Origin: Planctomycetota bacterium
GTDB lineage: Bacteria; Planctomycetota; UBA1135; GCA-002686595
Assembly (NCBI GenBank): GCA_012959525.1
Contig: DUDB01000026.1
Span: 1 to 64,000 of the forward strand
DNA length: 64,000 nucleotides
Direction: 5' to 3'
Position numbers and translations under genes: made by a program. The notes beneath the pieces are model-generated. The model ran no database searches, had not been told where the DNA came from, and was given only the letters and a program-made list of their open reading frames with translations. This document shows, piece after piece, positions 17,011 through 30,486 of the stretch; the first letter of the stretch is position 1; each line of letters begins with the position of its first letter.

Positions 17011-18561
17011 CTACTCCCACTCGATCGTGCTGGGGGGCTTGCTGGAGATGTCGAGCACCACGCGGTTGATGCCCTGCACCTCGTTGATGATGCGGTTGGA
17101 GATGGTGCGCAGCAGCTCGTGCTCCAGGTAGGCCCAGTCGGCGGTCATGCCGTCCTGGCTCTCGACGATGCGCAGGGCGATGGTGCTCTCGTAGGTGCGC
17201 GCGTCGCCCATGACGCCCACGGACTTGACGGGCAGCAGCACGGCGAAGTACTGCCACAGGGTCTCGTGAGCACCGGCGGCCTGGATCTCGCTGGTGACGA
17301 TGTGGTCGGCATCGCGAAGGAGGGCGCAGCGCGCGGGGGTCACCTCGCCCACGATGCGCACGGCCAGACCCGGGCCCGGGAAGGGCTGGCGCATGAGGAT
17401 GCGCTCATCGAGGCCCAGGTGCCGGCCCACCTTGCGCACCTCGTCCTTGAACAGCTCGCGCAGGGGCTCGACGAGCTGCATCTCGAGATCGTCCGGCAGG
17501 CCGCCCACGTTGTGGTGGCTCTTGATGGTGGCGGTGTTGCCGCCGTGCACGGCGACCGACTCGATCACGTCCGGGTACAGGGTGCCCTGGCCCAAAAAAT
17601 TCGCATGGTCGAAGCGCTTGGCCTCCTCGCGGAAGACATCGATGAAGGCGTGGCCGATGCGCTTGCGCTTGAGCTCGGGGTCCGTGACTCCGGCCAGATC
17701 GTCCAGGAAGCGGTCGGTAGCGTCGACCGTGGTCAGGTCCATACCGAGGTGCGCGCGGAACTCCTCTTCCACGACCTCGCGCTCGCCTTTGCGCAGGAGG
17801 CCGTTGTCCACGAAAATACAGTGCAGCCGCGAGCCGATGGCCTCGTGCATGATCATGGCCGCCACGGCGGAGTCCACGCCGCCGGACAGACCCAGGACGA
17901 CCTCGCCCTGCTCCCCCACCATTGCGCGCACCTTGGCGATCTCGCGCGTGGCGATGTTCTCCGAGCTCCAGTCCCCGGGCATCTGGCACACGTCGAACAG
18001 GAAGTTGTGCAGCACCTCGGAGCCTCGCACGCTGTGGCTCACCTCGGGGTGGAACTGAACGCCGAAGAAGCCACGCGTGGCGTCTCCCACCACGGCGTGG
18101 GGGCAGGTGTCGGACTGGGCGTAGTTGGCGAAGCCCGCGGGCAGCCTTGTGACCTTGTCCCCGTGGCTCATCCAGACGACCGTGCGGCCCGCAATACCCT
18201 CGAGCAAAGACTCGGGACGGAGGACCTCGATGGAGGTATGGCCGAACTCGCGCTCGCCGCTGCCCTCCACCGTGCCGCCCAGGCTCTGGCACATCCACTG
18301 CATGCCGTAGCAGATACCGAGCACGGGCACGCCCAGCTCGAGCAGCTCACCGGGTACGTCCGGCGCGTCGTCGCCGTAGACCGAGGCCGGGCCACCGGAC
18401 AGGATCACGCCGCCGAGGTTCATGCGCCCGGCCACCTCCAGCGCCGTGCGCGGAGGGTGGATCTCACACCAGCTGCCCGCCTCGCGCACACGCCGTGCGA
18501 TGAGCTGGGCGTACTGGGTACCGAGGTCGACGATCAGAATGCCGCGCGCTGTTTCACTCAT
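17011..18561 (-). CDS. guaA: GMP synthase (glutamine-hydrolysing)
   Basis: The product is 516 residues, full length. The N-terminal class I glutamine amidotransferase has the nucleophile Cys84 in GICYGMQ. The ATP-pyrophosphatase domain has SGGVDS at residues 226-231. The C-terminus ends PPSTIEWE, as in all bacterial GuaA dimerisation domains. It aminates XMP to GMP in the last step of guanine nucleotide synthesis. It starts 9 bases after guaB, so guaB-guaA form one operon and the product of GuaB is the substrate of GuaA. Confidence 0.98.
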   Translation of the reverse strand: MSETARGILIVDLGTQYAQLIARRVREAGSWCEIHPPRTALEVAGRMNLGGVILSGGPASVYGDDAPDVPGELLELGVPVLGICYGMQWMCQSLGGTVEGSGEREFGHTSIEVLRPESLLEGIAGRTVVWMSHGDKVTRLPAGFANYAQSDTCPHAVVGDATRGFFGVQFHPEVSHSVRGSEVLHNFLFDVCQMPGDWSSENIATREIAKVRAMVGEQGEVVLGLSGGVDSAVAAMIMHEAIGSRLHCIFVDNGLLRKGEREVVEEEFRAHLGMDLTTVDATDRFLDDLAGVTDPELKRKRIGHAFIDVFREEAKRFDHANFLGQGTLYPDVIESVAVHGGNTATIKSHHNVGGLPDDLEMQLVEPLRELFKDEVRKVGRHLGLDERILMRQPFPGPGLAVRIVGEVTPARCALLRDADHIVTSEIQAAGAHETLWQYFAVLLPVKSVGVMGDARTYESTIALRIVESQDGMTADWAYLEHELLRTISNRIINEVQGINRVVLDISSKPPSTIEWE

Positions 18562-18570
18562 CCCCGGGGT

Positions 18571-22593
<4,023 letters not shown>

Positions 22594-22594
<1 letters not shown>

Positions 22595-23748
22595 TGGGTG
22601 CGCACGCCGAGCGCCGCCCGCTGCGGGTCCTGCACGCCTTCGCCACCTTCGTCCCCGCAGGCCCCCAGCTGCGGACCCTGGACCTGATCGCCGGCCTGGG
22701 CGAGGATTTCGAGCACGAGATCATCGCCTGTGATGACGAGCTCTCGGCGCGCCACTCCACACCCGAGGGGTGCCGCTACACCTGTCTGCCGTGCCCCAAG
22801 GGCGGTGGCCCGCTGGGGAGCGTGCGCGCCTGGCGCGCGCTCTTGAACGAGTCCAAGCCCGACCTTCTCCTGACCTACAACTGGGGCAGCTTCGATGCCG
22901 TCCTGGCCGCCCGCTCCCTCGGCGTGGGCCACCACGTCCACCACGAAGAGGGTTTCAACGCGGACGAGGCCCAGAGCCAATTGCGCCGCAGGGTCTGGGC
23001 GCGACGCCTGGGCCTGGGCCGGATCGCGCGCCTCGTCGTGCCGTCGCGCCTCTTGGAAGGCGTGGCTAAAGAGGAGTGGAAGGTGGACCCGGCAAAGGTA
23101 CAGCTCGTGCTGAACGGCGTGTGCACCGAGCGCTTCGGATCGAACGAGACGGAGCGCGCGCGCATCCGCACAGAGCTTGGCCTGACAGCGGAGGAACTCC
23201 TGCTCGGTAGCGTGGGTCACCTGCGACCGATCAAGCGCTACGACCGGCTCCTGCGTAGCGTCGCCCGGCTGCGCGCGGGCGAGGGCGGCGAGCGCGTTCA
23301 CCTGTGCCTGGTGGGTGCGGGACCGGAGCAGGAGCGCTTGGAAGCACTTGCGGTAGAGCTCGGCCTCGGAGATCGCGTGCACTGGGCCGGACACCAAACC
23401 GACCTGGCTGGGTGGTACTCGGCCATGGACCTCTTCACCCTCACCTCCGACAGCGAGCAGCTGCCCGTCTCCCTGCTGGAGGCCATGGCCTGCGGACTGA
23501 CGATGGCGGGCACGGACGTGGGCGACGTGCGCGCCACCCTCCCCGAATCCACCAGAGACCAGCTCGTGCCCCTCGCACACGACGACGTGGAAGGCGAGCT
23601 GGCACGCTTGTACGCCGAGCTTCTTGGCGACGCGGACAGGCGGGCGGCCCAAGGAAAACTCAACCGGGAGCGCGTCCAGCGCGACTACTCACGCGAGCAG
23701 ATGCTCACCACCTACCGGGACCTGTATCTCGAGGCGGCGAAGCGATGA
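22594..23748 (+). CDS. GT4-family glycosyltransferase
   Basis: The product is 384 residues. The C-terminal Rossmann domain shows the GT-B features: NGVCTERF, GHLRPIKRYDRLL, and SDSEQLPVSLLEAMACG with the donor-binding Glu. The N-terminal domain opens with RVLHAFATFVPAGPQLRTLDL. It should transfer a sugar from a nucleotide donor onto a lipid- or glycan-linked acceptor at the cytoplasmic face. Its ATG overlaps the upstream TGA by one base, and its own stop overlaps the next start, so the three genes are translationally coupled. Confidence 0.9.
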
Positions 23749-24314
23749 GTGGCGCACCCGCAGATCCCGAGCCGTTCCCGCCGTTCGGTGTGCACGCCTC
23801 CGAGCGCCTCTACGACTCGCACTGGTGCGGCCTGCGGCGGGATCAAGTGATCCTTCCGAACGGTCAACTGCAGGAGTACCACGTGTTCGAGATCCCCGAC
23901 GCGGTCGCCATCGTGCCCGTGCGCAGCGATGGCCGGGTGGTGCTGGTCGGCCAGTATCGCTACCCCAGCGGTGAGACCCATTGGGAGGTCCCCGCGGGTC
24001 GTATCGACGAGGGCGAGGCCGCGGCGGATGCAGCCGGGCGAGAGCTCTTGGAGGAGTCCGGCTATCGGGCCAAGGAGCTTCGTCCCCTGCCCGGCTTCCA
24101 GCCCACGGGCGGGATCAGCCCCCACTTCGTGCACGCCTTCTGCGGCCTGGATTGCGAGTGGGACCGGGATCCACAGCCTGACCCCTCCGAGCAGATCATC
24201 GTCCAGGACTTCAGCAAGCAGGAGATCGTCGCCCTGCTCGAAGCCGGAAGCATCCGGGATGGGTTCACAGCAGTGACGCTGCTCTACGCGTTGCAGCTGG
24301 GCCTGCTGGGCTAG
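23745..24314 (+). CDS. Nudix hydrolase, ADP-sugar pyrophosphatase-like
   Basis: The product is 189 residues. A full Nudix box runs from Gly85 to Tyr107 (GRIDEGE, then REL-x-EE-x-G), which binds the catalytic Mg. The preceding WEVPAG and later FQPTGGISPHFVHAF are typical of ADP-ribose/ADP-sugar pyrophosphatases. It begins within the last four bases of the glycosyltransferase gene (ATGA overlap). It may recycle or proofread nucleotide sugars for the upstream enzymes, but housekeeping ADP-ribose clearance is equally possible. Confidence 0.88.
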   Translation: MSGAPADPEPFPPFGVHASERLYDSHWCGLRRDQVILPNGQLQEYHVFEIPDAVAIVPVRSDGRVVLVGQYRYPSGETHWEVPAGRIDEGEAAADAAGRELLEESGYRAKELRPLPGFQPTGGISPHFVHAFCGLDCEWDRDPQPDPSEQIIVQDFSKQEIVALLEAGSIRDGFTAVTLLYALQLGLLG

Positions 24315-24323
24315 GCGGCCAGA

Positions 24324-25250
24324 CTATTCCAGGAGTCGCTCTGCGCTGGCCAGCACGGCCTGCCAGCTGCTCTTTCCGAACTCCACGATGAAGGGGTCGT
24401 CGGAACCCCGCCGGCCGAGCACTCCTTCGGCGCCGGAGGGATCGGTCATGATGGAAGCACTGAAGTGCCGACCATCGATCAACTCCAACTCCACGGACAA
24501 TAGGGTCGCACCTACGGGAGCCCCCGCGTCCACCCGGCCGCGCACGCTCTCGACAAACAAGCTGCGCAGGGCGCGCAGGTGATTCTTGATGGGCGCGACT
24601 CCGATGCGCTCGCCGCCCTCTCTGCGCCAGGTGTCCACCGTGTCCGGATCCCGAACGAGGGTGCGCGACTCCGCCAGGGCCGTCCCGCTCAGCTCGATGC
24701 GGCTCACCAGAGCCTCGGGATAGGTCATCCACTGCACGTCCAACCAAAAGCGCGGGTCCAGCTGGATCGGACGCAGGCGAGCGGCGCGGTAGACGGCGTC
24801 CGCTCCCATGAGGCGCACATAGCTGGCCCCCCCTCCGGAGACTTCCGCCCCCTGCAGCAGGCCGATCACACGCTGGCCATCCTCATCCCACACCTCGATG
24901 GCGAGGGCGTCCTGGGCCAGACCGTATTCCCCGTGAGTGCTGGCATCGAGGCTCACCAGATCGAGAGTGGTGAGAGACGTGAGAGCCGTGAGAATCTCAT
25001 CCACGGTGCGTGCACTCGCCGAGTAGCCGTGGTGTTCAGGTAGGGACCAGGCGCCCTCCGCGCTGCGCTGCAGTTCCATGCGCTCATCCCCTCGCACGAG
25101 CTGCGCGCGGGCCGCCTTGTCCCGATAGAACTCCGTGGCCAGACGGCCGATCGTGCGCGCATCGCCACCCCGATCCCTGAGGGCGAAGTCCAGGGCAGTC
25201 AATCCTGCGAGCAGACCGATCAGCAGGCAGTTGGTGCGGGTAGGTCTCAC
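24324..25250 (-). CDS. DUF4340-type membrane-anchored protein of a Gld-like ABC operon
   Basis: The product is 308 residues with one N-terminal transmembrane helix (about residues 8-24) and an extracytoplasmic beta-rich body. DUF4340 proteins are commonly the last gene of GldA-GldF-GldG type ABC operons, as here. The start is GTG at 25250, overlapping the upstream TGA (GTGA). A longer open frame upstream is the shadow of the preceding gene. The molecular role of DUF4340 is unknown. It is convergent with the Nudix gene, 9 bases between stops. Confidence 0.7.
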   Translation of the reverse strand: MRPTRTNCLLIGLLAGLTALDFALRDRGGDARTIGRLATEFYRDKAARAQLVRGDERMELQRSAEGAWSLPEHHGYSASARTVDEILTALTSLTTLDLVSLDASTHGEYGLAQDALAIEVWDEDGQRVIGLLQGAEVSGGGASYVRLMGADAVYRAARLRPIQLDPRFWLDVQWMTYPEALVSRIELSGTALAESRTLVRDPDTVDTWRREGGERIGVAPIKNHLRALRSLFVESVRGRVDAGAPVGATLLSVELELIDGRHFSASIMTDPSGAEGVLGRRGSDDPFIVEFGKSSWQAVLASAERLLE

Positions 25251-27088
25251 GAGTCTTTGCCTCCCCGACGGCCGAGGTTCCAGGCCAGGCCGAAGCCGAG
25301 CACCAGTGCCAGGGTCAACAGGATCGGCACCCACATGGCACGCGCCTCGTCCGAACGCGCTCGGCTCGTAGCCTCCTCGGCCCGGACCAGACGACGGTCC
25401 AGCTCGGCTTGATTCGAAGCGGCGGGCAATTGGGTCAGGCCCATCTCCTCCAGGGCGACCGCCTCGAAGTCCACCAGGTCCCGGTGCTGCGGAACCTTGC
25501 GGCGCAGGTCGATCAGGTCCTCGCCCTGGGTCAGCCAATCTACGAGGTTCATGAGTAGGAGCTGGTTCTCGCGGCGGCCGATGAACGGATACAGCTCGTA
25601 GTTGCCCGCATCGCGCATCCAGTCGGCGTCCCCCATGACCACCACGCGCGCATCACTGCTGCGGGAGAGGACCTTCTCGGTGGTGGTGCGCTTGGTCGTC
25701 GTGGGATCGGCATCCAGCAACACGTCGTAGGCTGCAGGCGCCGCACCCTCGAAGGGAGAGGGCAGGGCACCGCTCAACACGACGGCCAGATCGTAGACCC
25801 GGCCCGATCCCGAGGCGGCCTCGATCACGCTGCGCGAGTTGATCTGCTCCTGATCCGTGACGTGATGATCGCCTATCTCTGTGCGGTGGGCGCGCTCGGA
25901 GCTGCGCAGCAGGGCCAGACGAGTCACGCCCGGGGGCGGGTCCAGCGGAGCGATGGGCTGGGCCCAACTCAGTACCGGCCGCTGCAAGGCCGTGGCCACG
26001 GGATGGGTCGGGTCCAGGCCCTCGTCACGCACTTCAACCAGCAGAGGGTGCTCGCAGATCTCACGCGTGGCTCGTGGCTTGCCGGTCTCAGGATCGGGAG
26101 CCTGGGGTCGCAACCAACCCTGCTGGGCGGCCCACAGCGGATCCCATACGTGCTGGGGTGTGGGCAGAGCCCCCCAGGCCGTCAACAAGGCATCGAGCCC
26201 TGTGGGGAGAACGCCATCACCACGGTCGGCCCCCGCCCGGTCGAGACCGAGCCAGGAGTAGTCCGCCTGATCCACGCAGATCACGAGCCGGCCGCCGCGC
26301 TGAACGTACTGATCCAACTCAAAGGCCGCGCGCGGGTGCAGCTTTGTGGGACGCACCACGAAGACCAGATCGAGGTCGCTACTGATGGCATCGCCGAACT
26401 TCAGCCCCGTCACGTCCTCCAGGGAATGGCGGCGCTCCAGTAGAGCGCGTGCGGTCACATAACTGGAACGAGTGGCCGTGGTGGCGTTGTCGAGCTTGCG
26501 CTCCCAATCACCGAGCCAGCCGATGCGCGCCCGGCGGTCACGAACCAGGGAGTACACGGCGGAGGCAAACTGCACCTCGAAGCTGCGTGGATCGACGACG
26601 TCGAGCACCTGCTCGCGGCCCCGGTACTGCAGCTGTAGTCCGAAGAACACGGCCTGGCGCACGATCTGCGTTCCCTGTAAGGACTCCTGGGTGATGGACT
26701 GGATGCCCAACTGCGCGGCGCGCGTCGCGGCCTGACTGGAAGTGGAGGGATCCAGAGCCACCAGCTCCATGTGCTCTCCGGCCAGTGCCTGCAGCTCCTG
26801 CAGCTGTCCCTGGACGTGGGCTTTGGCCAGGGCCATCTGCCCGGACTCCAGGCGACCCGTGAAGAATGTCGTGACTTGAAGGCGATCCTCGAGGCTGCTC
26901 AGGATGCGAGCTGAGGCCTCCGAGAGTGCGTAGAGTTGGTCCTCGGAGAGGTCCTTCCTCCGGGGCATGTGCTGCCGCGCAAGATCATTGCCCACGACCA
27001 GCAGGGCCCCGAGCAGGAGCGCCGTCAGCCAGAGGTTGAGACGCATGTTCAGGCGCGCGTTGCGCGTTGAGGATCGGGTGGAGCTCAT
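25247..27088 (-). CDS. GldG-like ABC transporter auxiliary protein
   Basis: The product is 613 residues. A signal anchor (WLTALLLGALLVVGNDLA) is followed by DLSEDQLYALSEASARIL, the usual opening of the GldG/ABC_transp_aux family, then a large extracytoplasmic region and a C-terminal transmembrane helix just before the end (about residues 587-606). It starts 4 bases after the permease stop. In Bacteroidota GldA/F/G serves gliding and type IX secretion; outside that group the exported substrate is unknown, and nothing here shows gliding. The ATG at 27088 is preferred over an upstream in-frame start within the permease gene. Confidence 0.82.
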   Translation of the reverse strand: MSSTRSSTRNARLNMRLNLWLTALLLGALLVVGNDLARQHMPRRKDLSEDQLYALSEASARILSSLEDRLQVTTFFTGRLESGQMALAKAHVQGQLQELQALAGEHMELVALDPSTSSQAATRAAQLGIQSITQESLQGTQIVRQAVFFGLQLQYRGREQVLDVVDPRSFEVQFASAVYSLVRDRRARIGWLGDWERKLDNATTATRSSYVTARALLERRHSLEDVTGLKFGDAISSDLDLVFVVRPTKLHPRAAFELDQYVQRGGRLVICVDQADYSWLGLDRAGADRGDGVLPTGLDALLTAWGALPTPQHVWDPLWAAQQGWLRPQAPDPETGKPRATREICEHPLLVEVRDEGLDPTHPVATALQRPVLSWAQPIAPLDPPPGVTRLALLRSSERAHRTEIGDHHVTDQEQINSRSVIEAASGSGRVYDLAVVLSGALPSPFEGAAPAAYDVLLDADPTTTKRTTTEKVLSRSSDARVVVMGDADWMRDAGNYELYPFIGRRENQLLLMNLVDWLTQGEDLIDLRRKVPQHRDLVDFEAVALEEMGLTQLPAASNQAELDRRLVRAEEATSRARSDEARAMWVPILLTLALVLGFGLAWNLGRRGGKDS

Positions 27089-27092
27089 GGCG

Positions 27093-27842
27093 CTATTTCC
27101 AACGACGTGCCTCCACCACCAACGCATTGAGAGTCAAACCAAAGACCACCAGCAGCGCGAAGTACAAGCCGTCGCGCAGGTCCAGCACGCCACGTGCGGC
27201 GCTATCCAGGAAGTGCGTACTGGGACAGGCGTAGTCCACGAAGCCCGCGAGGCTCACGGGCAACACGTCCACCAACAGTCGCAGGACCCACAGCATTCCC
27301 AACACCAGAGCGCCGAGCAGGAAGGCCAAGAGCTGATGGGACGAGAGCGCTGAAACCAGCTGAGCCAAGGCCACGTAGCCCGCCCCCAGAAGGAATGCGC
27401 CCCAAAGGCCACACCAAACGGTCGCCCAGTCGAGATCCCCGAGGCCCGAGACCGTCCAGGCCACGGGCATGATGGAGAGGGTCACCAGCAGGCAAACCAG
27501 CACCCAGGAGGCCAGGAACTTGCCCAGCACGACCTCACGGATGAGAACCGGATGGGTCAGGAGCAGCTCCTCGGTACCCGTGCTGCGCTCCTCGGACCAG
27601 GTGCCCATGGTGAGCGCAGGCACGAGGAAGGCGAGCAGGAGCGGCAGCCATGTGAACAGGACGATCAGGCTCGCCTGACCGCCAGCCCAGAGGCTGGGCA
27701 GGGGCGTGGGCCCGATCGGATACCCCATGTAGAAGAACAGTCCCGCTTGAACGAGTACGAACAGGCCGATGGTCACGTAGGCCACGGGGGACTCGAAGGA
27801 CGCCAGGAGCTCGCGCTTGAAGATGGCCAGGGTGCGACTCAC
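27093..27842 (-). CDS. ABC-2 type permease (GldF-like)
   Basis: The product is 249 residues with six hydrophobic segments. The N-terminus (AIFKRELLASFESPVAYV) is characteristic of GldF and related ABC-2 permeases. It pairs with the ATPase encoded just upstream. The start is GTG at 27842, overlapping the ATPase TGA (GTGA), so its translation should be coupled to the ATPase. Confidence 0.88.
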   Translation of the reverse strand: MSRTLAIFKRELLASFESPVAYVTIGLFVLVQAGLFFYMGYPIGPTPLPSLWAGGQASLIVLFTWLPLLLAFLVPALTMGTWSEERSTGTEELLLTHPVLIREVVLGKFLASWVLVCLLVTLSIMPVAWTVSGLGDLDWATVWCGLWGAFLLGAGYVALAQLVSALSSHQLLAFLLGALVLGMLWVLRLLVDVLPVSLAGFVDYACPSTHFLDSAARGVLDLRDGLYFALLVVFGLTLNALVVEARRWK

Positions 27843-28846
27843 AGCGTCCCCTCCTCGCCCGCGCTTCGAGTGCACTCCAGGAAGACCCGCTCCAGCGTAG
27901 GGACGTCATGGCGCAACTCAAGCAGAGGCCAGGCCCGGTCGACCGCCAGGGCGCTCAACCTCTCGGCCACCTCAAATCGCTCGCGCACGTCCAGCTGCAG
28001 CCGCAAACGACCGCTTGCTCCTCGGCCCGACACGGAGCAACTCAGGACTCCCGGCAGCTCGGTGCAGGCCGCAAGGGCCTCTTGTTCTGGGGCCACCAGG
28101 GTCACCAGGAGGCACTCCTCGCGACCAGCTGAGAGCTCGAGGAGACTGCCGTCGGCCACGATGCGTCCGCCGGCCAGAATGATCACACGCCGACAGACCT
28201 CCTCCACCTCGGGGAGCACGTGGGTCGAGAGCAGGATGGTCTTGGTCTCCGCCAGGGCCACGATACGGTCGCGAACGCGGACGATCTCGGCCGGATCCAG
28301 ACCGGAGGTGGGCTCGTCCAGGATGAGCACGTCCGGATCACTGATCAGCGCCTGGGCCAGACCCACCCGCTGCCGATAACCCTTGGACAAGGTCCCGATC
28401 TTGCGCTGGATGTAGCCGGCGAGGTCGGTCGCTTCGAACACACGCTCGAGCGCGTCCTGGCGCTGCACTCGATTAAGGCCACGCAATTCGCCCACAAATT
28501 GGAGGTAGCGGTCGACACGCATGTCCCGGTACAGCGGCGTGCTCTCGGGCAGGTAGCCAAGAGACGCCTGCGCCTTCTGGCCGTCGCTGGCCAGATCATG
28601 CCCGGCGATGTGCACCCGGCCCTGGTCGGGGTGCAGGTAGCCCGCGAGCATGCGCATGGTGGTGCTCTTGCCCGCCCCATTGGGACCGAGGAAACCGACG
28701 ATCTCCCCACGGCCCACCTCGAAGCTGACATCCTCCACGGCCCGCACGTCGCCATAATGCTTCACCAGACCCTCGGCCCGGATCATGGGCTGGGAGACCC
28801 CTCTGGGGTCAGGGGTAACGGGTGCGGCGTTGGGAGCGGAACTCAT
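27839..28846 (-). CDS. ABC transporter ATP-binding protein (GldA-like)
   Basis: The product is 335 residues. Walker A GPNGAGKST spans residues 54-62, the signature region is LSKGYRQRVGLAQAL, and Walker B is LILDEPTSGLD. The C-terminal ~80 residues form the extra domain seen in GldA/CcmA-type ABC-2 exporters. It powers the permease at 27093. First gene of the four-gene operon; its start lies 74 bases after the rho stop. The first 20 residues are Pro/Ala-rich, so the ATG at 28786 (Met21) is an alternative start. Confidence 0.93.
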   Translation of the reverse strand: MSSAPNAAPVTPDPRGVSQPMIRAEGLVKHYGDVRAVEDVSFEVGRGEIVGFLGPNGAGKSTTMRMLAGYLHPDQGRVHIAGHDLASDGQKAQASLGYLPESTPLYRDMRVDRYLQFVGELRGLNRVQRQDALERVFEATDLAGYIQRKIGTLSKGYRQRVGLAQALISDPDVLILDEPTSGLDPAEIVRVRDRIVALAETKTILLSTHVLPEVEEVCRRVIILAGGRIVADGSLLELSAGREECLLVTLVAPEQEALAACTELPGVLSCSVSGRGASGRLRLQLDVRERFEVAERLSALAVDRAWPLLELRHDVPTLERVFLECTRSAGEEGTL

Positions 28847-28920
28847 GGGGCGTCAGGGGTCGAGGTGGCCGGCGGGTCGGCTCCTGACCCCACGCGTAGA
28901 GGTGATGCAGGGATGGAGCG

Positions 28921-30486
28921 TCAGGCCTCGGGGTCCACCTCGAAGCGGTTGAGGAAGTCATCGGTCTTATCCACCTCAGAGAGACGAGTAATCAACAACT
29001 CCATGGCCTCGATGAAGTTCATGCGCAACAGAACCCGCCGCAGGGTGTGTACCAGCTTGACCCGACGCATGCCGAAGAGCTTCTCTTCCTTGCGGGTGCC
29101 GGCCTTCTCCACGTCGATGGCGGGGAAGATGCGACGATCGGCCAGCTTGCGGCTGAGCACCATCTCCATGTTGCCGGTGCCCTTGAACTCCTCGAACACC
29201 ATCTGGTCCATGCGGCTTCCGGTCTGCACCAGGGTCGTGCCGAGGATCGTCAGGCTGCCCGCTTCCACGGTGTTGCGCGCCGAGCCGAACAGCTTGCGCG
29301 GACGCTCCATGGCGCGGCTGTCGAGCCCGCCGGACATGGTGCGACCCGAACCTGCCTGGTTGTTGTAGGCCCGGGCCAGACGCGTGATGGAGTCGAGCAG
29401 CATGACGACCTCCTCGCCCATCTCCACCAGACGGCAGGCACGCTTCCAGGCGGCCTCCGCAGTCTGGATGTGGATCTTGGAGGTCTCGTCAGAGGTCGAG
29501 ACGTACAGCTGGGCGCGCTCCACGGAGCGCCGCCACTCGGTGGCCTCCTCGGGACGCTCGTCCACGAGGACGATCATCAGGTGCACGTCCGGGTAGGCCT
29601 TCTCAATGCCCGCGGCGAACTCCCGCATGATCGTGGTCTTGCCCGTGCGCGGGGGCGCGACGATCAGGCCTCGTTGACCACGGCCGATGGGACACAGGAG
29701 GTCCACAATGCGCATGGACACGTTGTCCAATGCGTCCCCCACGGCGTAGTGGAAGTCGGGATCGATGCTGGTGAGGTTCTTGAACGGCGTCTGGTTCTTC
29801 CACTTGCCGGGCTCCTCGCCATCCACCTCCTGAACGTCAGCCAGCTGGTACTTGTGCTTCTGCCCACGGGAGATCGGGCCGGTGATGATGGCTCCCTCAG
29901 GCAGCCGATACTTCTGGATCAGGTGCTTGGGGACGAAGATGTCCTCCTTGGACTGGCGGTAGCCCGCTGCCTCCCGGCGCAGAGCCCCATAGTCGCCCTT
30001 TTCCATGATGAACATGCCGGTTTCGACACGCGAGTCGAAGCGCACTGCGGACGTGGTGCGATTCTGCTTGCCACGCTGAGGCTCGGACCGGGATTCCCGG
30101 TTCTCGCCACCGGGCTTGCCCTGTCCTCCATCGTTGCCCCGGCCGCCCCGCCGCCGGCGACGACGACGCCGAGGGCGATGCGAAGGCCGCCCCTCTTCGG
30201 ATCGGTCTCCCTCGCCCTGGGGCCGCTCCTGTGATGCCGGCTTCGAAGAGTCCCCTTCGGGAGGGCTCGAGGTCTTCTTGGCCTTCTTCTTGTTCGTCCT
30301 CTTCTTGGCTCCCTTCTTGCCCGCCTTGGAGGCGGACTCGTCCTCTCCATCCCCTGAGCGACGGCTAGACCTACGCTTGGGCTTGGATGTGCCGCCGCTC
30401 TCGCCAGAAATGGCTCCGAAGGGGAGCTCGTCTGAACCGCGATTGGTAGTGGTGCCTTCCTTGGAAGCCAATATGTCCTCGATCAA
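28921..30486 (-). CDS. rho: Transcription termination factor Rho, with basic N-terminal extension
   Basis: The product is 521 residues. From about residue 148 it is a normal Rho: an RNA-binding cold-shock-like domain, then the RecA-type motor with APPRTGKTT (Lys283), VDERPEEATEW and the Q/R-loop regions. It is a hexameric RNA helicase that ends transcription. The first ~147 residues are low-complexity, Lys/Arg/Ser/Gly-rich (poly-Arg at 106-113), in place of the usual Rho_N helical domain. The start must be non-ATG: TTG at 30486 follows an in-frame TGA directly, and no ATG occurs before about residue 158. Long basic insertions occur in Rho of several high-GC phyla. Confidence 0.95.
   Translation of the reverse strand: MIEDILASKEGTTTNRGSDELPFGAISGESGGTSKPKRRSSRRSGDGEDESASKAGKKGAKKRTNKKKAKKTSSPPEGDSSKPASQERPQGEGDRSEEGRPSHRPRRRRRRRRGGRGNDGGQGKPGGENRESRSEPQRGKQNRTTSAVRFDSRVETGMFIMEKGDYGALRREAAGYRQSKEDIFVPKHLIQKYRLPEGAIITGPISRGQKHKYQLADVQEVDGEEPGKWKNQTPFKNLTSIDPDFHYAVGDALDNVSMRIVDLLCPIGRGQRGLIVAPPRTGKTTIMREFAAGIEKAYPDVHLMIVLVDERPEEATEWRRSVERAQLYVSTSDETSKIHIQTAEAAWKRACRLVEMGEEVVMLLDSITRLARAYNNQAGSGRTMSGGLDSRAMERPRKLFGSARNTVEAGSLTILGTTLVQTGSRMDQMVFEEFKGTGNMEMVLSRKLADRRIFPAIDVEKAGTRKEEKLFGMRRVKLVHTLRRVLLRMNFIEAMELLITRLSEVDKTDDFLNRFEVDPEA

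Noticed and set aside
29047-30234. A 395-codon plus-strand frame opposite rho
   Set aside because: Rho is certain; the antisense product is His/Leu/Gly-rich and has no recognisable domain.
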